64,000 nt of DNA from Stenogyne calaminthoides. Lineage: Eukaryota; Streptophyta; Magnoliopsida; Lamiales; Lamiaceae. Positions 58,620-64,000 of the stretch are shown piece by piece. The stretch covers positions 9,572,406 to 9,636,405 of the forward strand of contig JBBCBC010000027.1 in assembly GCA_037126765.1 (NCBI GenBank). Reading direction: 5' to 3'. The stretch's first letter is position 1, and every line of letters starts with the position of its first letter. A model generated the notes under the pieces. That model saw nothing but the letters and a program-made list of their open reading frames with translations. It did not search any database and was not told the DNA's origin. Both the position numbers and the translations under genes were made by a program.

Positions 58620-60097
58620 GACGCAAATACTTTGTTTTTACCTATAAGATACAAAACTCTCGCGCATCATTTTCACTTTATCTATCCATACCTCCAATGC
58701 AAACAAATCCAATCAGTGCCAAAGATCTGCAATTCGAGTTCATATAATCCAAGGTATTTTTCCTCAAATCTTAACTTAAATTACGATACAATTTCTATTC
58801 AGATTCATTCAAACTTCTGTCTCGGGTTTCCTTTCCCATGTTTATTATTGGATTTAAAAGTCGCCATCTCATTCTAATAGTACTACCTACTAAATTCTTT
58901 TTTTCCCACTAATTAGCATATTTAATAAACACAACTTTTCACAAAATAATACTAATTCAATGCCCAATTGCACGTTAATATGAATATGTCATCTTAGCAC
59001 CATAACAGGCACACCTCTTGACCATTCATCGTTTTACTTTTGTCAAGATTAGTAAAACTCACTCCAAAGGCAAGGGTTTGTTATTCTCTTCACTAGCTAC
59101 CTATATGAGTAGAAATGAGAATTTTCAACAAAATTTAAGTGCATATAGGAAGACAGATTCCCATAAGCATTTGTGGCAGAGTTGCACAATGGTTCGGACC
59201 GTGGGTTCAGGTTCCAAATCGTCGGTCCAAAAATTTAAACCGTCCAACTCGGTAGATATTCGATTTTCAAAACAGCAGGTCCGGGACTCCAGTTTCAAAC
59301 CACAATTTTTTAATTTCGACAAGGAAAAAAAAACATTGAACAGAGGGTTTCGCTAGTATCATACTATCATCAGATGATGATCATCACAAACACAATCAGT
59401 TACATGTAAACAAATTGGGAAGGAAGAGCATGCACAGAACAGAAGGAACTCCATCTCGAAAAAAACTGATAAAATCAATGCGCACATATATGTAGATTGA
59501 GAAGAAAAAGCTGATGTATTTAATACAAATGTTAAATCATCGTCATTATTCTATAAATTGGAAAAAAGAAAGAAAAGTATGACATAAAAAGATTAATAAC
59601 AATGAAAATCCACAAACCAGGCCTAGAACAGCAGCAAGTTCTAGCTCCTGATTATTTATGATCATCTCCATACATACAACCACCTCCCTGCAAATACCTA
59701 CTTTATTTCACAACTCAAATTCATCCATGACAAATTCCAAATATATAACATATATATTGTGATAGAAGAAATGCCTGCTTTTAATTCATATCTCTTCTTT
59801 GTTACCCCCCACTTTTCCTGTTTCTTCAACAAGGGCAACTAAAATAAATTTATCAGGAATCCTCAATAATACATTACAATTTCCTGGCACACATCCTCTC
59901 ATCCAAACCCTACTTGGATCCTCACTCTATTCGTTCCTCTTTTTTTTTACGTTTATGGATTCTTTCCCCTCATCCCGGTGATGAGAATCATGAATGCCAC
60001 TCAACAAATGTAAGCTCAGAGAAGTAACTGATAACTAAATAATAGAAGTAATTGGGCAGCTTAGGTACCTGTTTTTGTTTTTGTGTTTAGGAAAGAA
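58620..60097. other. LRX downstream region
   Basis: The part near 59600-60097 should hold the LRX 3' UTR on the minus strand. The 112-codon plus-strand ORF at 59018 overlaps GAACCG-like repeat sequence and is not supported. Confidence 0.4.
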
Positions 60098-62323
60098 TCA
60101 ATAAAAGGGTGGTGGAGGAGGGGAGGCGTATGAAACTCCGGTGATCGGAGGCAATGGCCCTTCGTATACCGGAGTTGGGGGCGGAGGTGAGGGCGCTGGT
60201 GGGGGAGGAGAACTATAGATGTATGGTGGTGGCGGAGGAGGGGAATTGTAGATATATGGTGGTGGGGGTGAAGGCGATGGCGGAGGCTTGTAAACATATG
60301 GTGGAGGTGGTGAGGGGGGCGGCGGCGAGTATTCTTGACAAGGGGGTGGGGGTGGTGGAGGGGGTTCTATACAAGGCGGTGGTGGTGGTGGTGGTGATGG
60401 TGGTGGTGGTGGCGGCGGCGGTGGAGAGAAGGTTGGGGGAGGTGGATAGTGCATAGGAGGGGGCGGAGATGCATATACCGGCGGTGGAGGTGGTGAATGA
60501 GGTGGTGGAGGGGGTGAGTGGGGTGGCGGAGGTGAGTGTGGTGGTGGGGGTGAGTTATAGTAATATGGAATTGGTGGCGGAGGTGAATGTGCAGGCGGAG
60601 GAGGCGGTGGGTAACTTGGAGGTGGCGGCGGAGGTGGTGGTGGTGTTCGTATACAAGGAGGATAAGGTTGCGGTGATGGAGGTGGAGGAAGTGGTGGAGA
60701 ATACACAGGGGGAGGAGGTGGCTGAGAGTACACAGGAGGAGGAGGTGATGGGGGTGGGGGAGAAGGCGGTGGTGGAGATGGAGGAGGTGGTGGGGGTGGG
60801 GGAGAAGGCGGTGGGGGCGACGGAGGTGGTGGTGGCGGAGAGTATACAGGAGGAGGAGGAGATGGAGGTGGGGGAGAAGGTGGAGGCGGTGGAGGAGAAT
60901 ATACTGGTGGTGGTGGAGGTGGAGGTGGCGGCGGCGGTGGGGGAGGAGGAGAATAAACCGGTGGAGGTGGGGGAGGGGAATAAACCGGTGGCGGCGGTGG
61001 GGGAGGAGAATAAACTGGAGGTGGTGGCGGTGGGGGAGAAGGCACCACAACCGGAGGCGGCGGCGCTGGAAGAGTAGGAATAAACCGGTGACATCTAAAA
61101 GAACCGCAATGAATTTTCTTCGTCGCGAACAATTTGCACTGCCCCGCCGGTCTCTGGTCCGGCCTATTCGGCAAGCAATTCCGGCTATCATCAAACTCCG
61201 GCAAGGCCAAGCACACCGGCGGCTCACCGGTGAAGAAGTTATCAGAGTATGTAAAATTCTCGAGACTCGGAAGGCTGCATATGCTCTGAGGAATAACCCC
61301 AGAAAACATATTATGCGCCACATTCAACTGCTCCAAACTCAACATCCCTCCAATTTCATCAGGCAAAGGCCCCACCAGTTTGTTAACGCTCACATCAAGC
61401 ACCGTCAAATTCTTCAAAAGCCCAATCTCCGGCGGCAAACACGACCGCAACCCATTGTTCATCATTATTATCTCATTCAACCTGCTCATGTTCCCCAGGC
61501 TCGCCGGAACGCAGCCGTGGAACTTGTTATTAGCCAACACAATCACAGACACCGGTGAATTCCCGAAATTATCCGGCAATTCAAACGCGAATCTGTTGTG
61601 ATTGATGAATATAGCATCCAACGGCTTATCAAAAAGTTCCGGCGGAACCGTTCCTTCAAACTCATTGAATCGAATATCCAGAAAAATCAACTTAGGTAAA
61701 CTAAGCACAACATAAGGAAACTTTCCAGCAAACCTGTTGTTGCTCAAATCGAGCTCGAAGAGCACCTTCAGGTTTTTGAATTTCTTCGGCACAGTACCGC
61801 AGAAACGGTTGGTGTTAATGTGAAAAATGCCGAGATCTGTGAGAAGGCCAAGCTCCTCTGGTAAATAGCCAGCAATGTCGCCATGGTTGAGATCAATTCC
61901 TGCTACAGTACGGACGGAAGGATCGTCGAGCGCCGGCGCACAGAACACTCCGGTGTACTTGCAAACACCAGATCCGTGCCAATTAGCGGTCAGATTGAGG
62001 GGATCTGAGAGAATGGCCTTCTTCCAAGCCTGTAGCGCAATGTACGCCGTCCGGAGCCTCGGATTCTCGAAGACGAGCGACGAATCGACGGTTACATTCT
62101 CGCCTCTGTCGCCGAATTCATCTAGGTAGTACAGCAGCTGCCGCTTTTTGATGTAGAAAACCTCCGCATCGGTGAGCGGACCGCCATTGCTGCCGATTTG
62201 GACCTTGTACGCATCGATTGAAGACGAAGAAGCGAGAAACGTAACAACACACAAAACAAAACTCAAAATGCAGCAACAGGAATTCCTTTGCTTCATCTCA
62301 CACCAGACATCTATCTGAAACAC
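60098..62323 (-). CDS. LRX: Leucine-rich repeat extensin (LRX3/4/5 type), single exon, 741 aa
   Basis: Cell-wall protein that binds RALF peptides through its LRR part and is anchored in the wall by its extensin part (family knowledge). Layout: a signal peptide starting best at the second Met (residue 10, position 62296; MKQR followed by a Cys/Leu/Val-rich core) and ending near SSIDA (residues 34-38); an N-terminal LRX domain at about 40-140; about ten LRRs at 140-370; and a Cys-rich hinge (RNCLPNRP...QCKLF...HCGSFRC) at 380-411. The extensin domain, about 420-741, is built of SPPPP blocks with VYS, YIYN and HS variants. The C-terminus GVSYASPPPPPFY is typical of the vegetative LRX3/4/5 group. 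It is intronless, as most LRX genes are. The first Met at 62323 would add nine residues before the signal peptide. Assembly collapse in the repetitive proline part cannot be excluded, but the frame is open to the end. Confidence 0.93.
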   Translation of the reverse strand: MFQIDVWCEMKQRNSCCCILSFVLCVVTFLASSSSIDAYKVQIGSNGGPLTDAEVFYIKKRQLLYYLDEFGDRGENVTVDSSLVFENPRLRTAYIALQAWKKAILSDPLNLTANWHGSGVCKYTGVFCAPALDDPSVRTVAGIDLNHGDIAGYLPEELGLLTDLGIFHINTNRFCGTVPKKFKNLKVLFELDLSNNRFAGKFPYVVLSLPKLIFLDIRFNEFEGTVPPELFDKPLDAIFINHNRFAFELPDNFGNSPVSVIVLANNKFHGCVPASLGNMSRLNEIIMMNNGLRSCLPPEIGLLKNLTVLDVSVNKLVGPLPDEIGGMLSLEQLNVAHNMFSGVIPQSICSLPSLENFTYSDNFFTGEPPVCLALPEFDDSRNCLPNRPDQRPAGQCKLFATKKIHCGSFRCHRFIPTLPAPPPPVVVPSPPPPPPPVYSPPPPPPPVYSPPPPPPVYSPPPPPPPPPPPPPPPVYSPPPPPPSPPPPSPPPPVYSPPPPPPSPPPPSPPPPPPPPSPPPPSPPPPSPPPPVYSQPPPPPVYSPPLPPPPSPQPYPPCIRTPPPPPPPPPSYPPPPPPAHSPPPPIPYYYNSPPPPHSPPPPHSPPPPPHSPPPPPVYASPPPPMHYPPPPTFSPPPPPPPPPSPPPPPPPCIEPPPPPPPPCQEYSPPPPSPPPPYVYKPPPSPSPPPPYIYNSPPPPPPYIYSSPPPPAPSPPPPTPVYEGPLPPITGVSYASPPPPPFY

Positions 62324-62520
62324 CGAAATCCTTTTTTCTTCCGATTAACCTCCGCCTGTGAATGCGCTTCGCAGAATGCGCCGGAGATCTGGAAGAAAAA
62401 TGAGGAGAGAGGGAAAGAGAAAGAGGAGTTTTTGTAGAGAGAGAGAGAAAACACTCAAAAAAGAGTTACAGCTAAAACACAGCTCAAAACCCACTCTCTC
62501 ACTATAATAGCGAAAGAGGC
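62324..62520 (-). promoter_or_regulatory. 5' UTR and core promoter of the LRX gene
   Basis: On the minus strand, the stretch just before the start is a CT-rich leader (CTCTCTCTCT runs at about 62395-62450). A TATA-like CTATTATAG lies at about 62503-62511. Such Y-patch plus weak TATA architecture is common in plant promoters. The start site is not determined. Confidence 0.4.
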
Positions 62521-63500
62521 GACTTTATTCTTCTCTCTCTTGAACCAACACATTAATGTTCAACGCGCTCCTCTTTAGCTAAAGTTTGGAATAATGAACC
62601 CAAAAAGGTGCAACAAACGCGTATATTAAATTACCTAAATACATATTAAAAAATATGGTAATTACGATTATTATTATTATTATTTCAATTAATCGAATAT
62701 TATGCCTAACTAATGCTAATAATAATTAGGGAAATTGAATTTAATAAATTTGGAGGCCGGCCAACTGGAAATGAATAAGCGCGTTTACGAAAAATAAAAG
62801 ATGCTAATTTTCCGTTGGTAGGTTTTGGGCCGATTAAGATTTGTTTGTTTGTTTGTTAAATAGCTTCGGTGTCAAATGTCATATCCATGCCATTTAAATT
62901 TATTGGAATTAATGAATTGCAGTATCCGCAAATTGGCCATCGAATTTGCTGTATTTAGGAATTGCAATGGCTTCGGTGTCAAATGTCATTTCAATTACAC
63001 TGTGATTAATTGGAATTAATGTGTCCAGAATTGGCCTATCAAAATGCTGTAATTAGGAATTGCAATAACGTCGCTGTAACTAACATCCCTGACTTGATTT
63101 GAGGCTAACCTTGTCTTTTAAAGTTGAGGCTTTAGCCATTATCGACCGAATGTTCGAGTTCGTATAGCATGTGAGTGCGCTGATTAAATATCACAGATTA
63201 ATTTTTTTGTGGTTTTTTTTTAATTAAGAAATAATAGTAAATTAATAAATTATGAGTACTTTTAGTTTAACACTTTTGGGCTTTGAGAGGAAGGAAAATA
63301 TAGAGTAATGATTGACATTTTTGTAATATTACATATTTAAAAACTGAGAATGGGTTTTCTATTTAAGGATTGAGAAATTTATTGTGGGATGTATAAAAAA
63401 TAAAAGTGAGAAAATTATAATAGAATGGAGGAAGTATTATTTACTTTTTACGAAAAAATTGTATGGAACCTTATATGCTAGACTTAGTATAAATTAAAAT
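62521..63500. other. LRX upstream region
   Basis: AT-rich. Contains the phrase GGCTTCGGTGTCAAATGTCAT twice in shifted form (about 62863 and 62969), a short direct repeat. No gene. Confidence 0.4.
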
Positions 63501-63540
63501 ACTAGTGTAGAATTCGCGTGTTACACGGGATATTAAATTA
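63501..63540 (-). mobile_element. Helitron-like 3' terminus
   Basis: On the minus strand, CCCGTGTAACACGCG (hairpin CGTGT/ACACG) is followed by CTACACTAGT. The motif matches Helitron 3' ends. The 5' end would lie beyond or near the window edge and was not identified. Confidence 0.4.
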
Positions 63541-63671
63541 ATATTTTAAAATTTAATAATGTATTACTCGTATATTTACTTAATTTATACTATTCATATT
63601 AGTTCGAATTATAATTATATTATATAGTTTACGTAAAAATTATTTTGCAAATATAAATTACGTTAAATATT

Positions 63672-63915
63672 ATACTCCCCATGTTTCAAAGAAACGTGCA
63701 CGTTTACTGTTTTCACGTGTTTTAGTGAGCGAATTTTTTATTAGTATTTGAAATGATAAAATAATTTTTAAAAATACATGCAATAGATGAGATGTAGATT
63801 TATAATATCCCTCTTTAAAAATTAATTTATCATTTGAAATACTAATAAACAACTCGCTCACAAAAACTCAATAATAAAGTAGAAGTGCACGTTTTTTCGA
63901 AACGTAGATAGTAGT
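63672..63915. mobile_element. Stowaway-like MITE
   Basis: TATACTCCCCATGTTTCAAA at the left; GTTTTTTCGAAACGTAGATAG and TAGTATAC at the right; subterminal GTGAGCGAATT and AACTCGCTCAC invert. The 63-codon minus-strand ORF inside it is spurious. Confidence 0.7.
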
Positions 63916-64000
63916 ATACTGCCTAAATTATTATCTGTCTCATGTCAGTCCCTTTTTTTATGGCATGGTTTGTAAATATATTGCTTTAGTATAAACAGTT

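Noticed and set aside
59018..59356. 112-codon plus-strand ORF near LRX
   Set aside because: Overlaps a GAACCG-like repeat also seen at 0.5 kb; no domain.
60154..61077. Plus-strand open frames of 100 and 202 codons opposite the LRX gene
   Set aside because: They are antisense to the proline repeats; GGTGGAGG-type repeats lack stops in several frames. The sense frame has signal peptide, LRRs and extensin motifs.
60367..61323. Minus-strand 318-codon His/Leu/Arg-rich frame inside LRX
   Set aside because: Shifted frame over the same proline-codon repeats; no domain, and the overlapping LRX frame explains the sequence.
63140..63180. Possible tRNA/SINE B box (TGTTCGAGTTCG)
   Set aside because: Only a partial match, with no A box, no A-tail and no target duplication.
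1..64000. Possible CRISPR arrays, operons or prophage
   Set aside because: The sequence is plant nuclear DNA with spliced genes; no regularly spaced repeats with unique spacers were seen.

Overview
The window is a piece of a higher-plant nuclear genome, from a dicot and possibly an asterid. The grounds are multi-exon genes with GT-AG introns, an orthologue set typical of land plants (a cuticle ABCG transporter, plastid FATB thioesterase, PRMT10 and an LRR-extensin), an AT-rich gene-poor background, and many small foldback and terminal-inverted-repeat elements. The asterid guess is weak. Bacterial features (operons, ribosome binding sites, CRISPR) do not apply.

Layout. (1) 0-4 kb: AT-rich intergenic DNA with MITE remnants and a LINE 3' end. 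(2) 4.08-17.71 kb, minus strand: a complete 24-exon full-size ABCG/PDR transporter, orthologous to Arabidopsis ABCG32/PEC1. All exon phases close, giving 1420 aa, and many introns are filled with small transposons. (3) 18.3-25.3 kb: a LINE 3' end, then an Athila-like Ty3/Gypsy element with 5' LTR, tRNA-Asp primer site, and gag plus protease reading frame with four in-frame stops. It is cut off before reverse transcriptase, next to a Stowaway-like MITE. (4) 26.7-29.4 kb: a nested pile of foldback elements. (5) 30.5-34.25 kb, minus strand: a complete 6-coding-exon FATB gene (420 aa) with a 5'-UTR intron and TATA box. (6) 34.5-46 kb: gene-free AT-rich repeats, LINE 3' ends, a 94-bp TAA microsatellite and a Helitron-like terminus. 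(7) 46.2-49.64 kb, plus strand: complete 7-exon PRMT10 (370 aa) with a tRNA-derived SINE in intron 6. (8) 50-60 kb: gene-free, with hAT-like MITEs, a long-TIR MULE-like element inside a Stowaway, and foldback elements. (9) 60.1-62.3 kb, minus strand: an intronless LRR-extensin (LRX3/4/5 type, about 740 aa). (10) 62.5-64 kb: intergenic.

The four genes are not a functional cluster in the bacterial sense. ABCG32 (cutin precursor export) and FATB (release of saturated fatty acids from plastids) both feed cuticle and lipid biology, LRX acts in the cell wall, and PRMT10 is a nuclear arginine methyltransferase. Their proximity is probably chance. I found no convincing undescribed biological system. 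The most interesting material is a GC-AG intron in ABCG32, an intron made almost entirely of two tandem MITEs, several layers of transposon nesting, a SINE with a perfect 15-bp target duplication, and a decayed Athila-like element whose gag lacks a visible zinc knuckle. All coordinates were counted by hand from the sequence.
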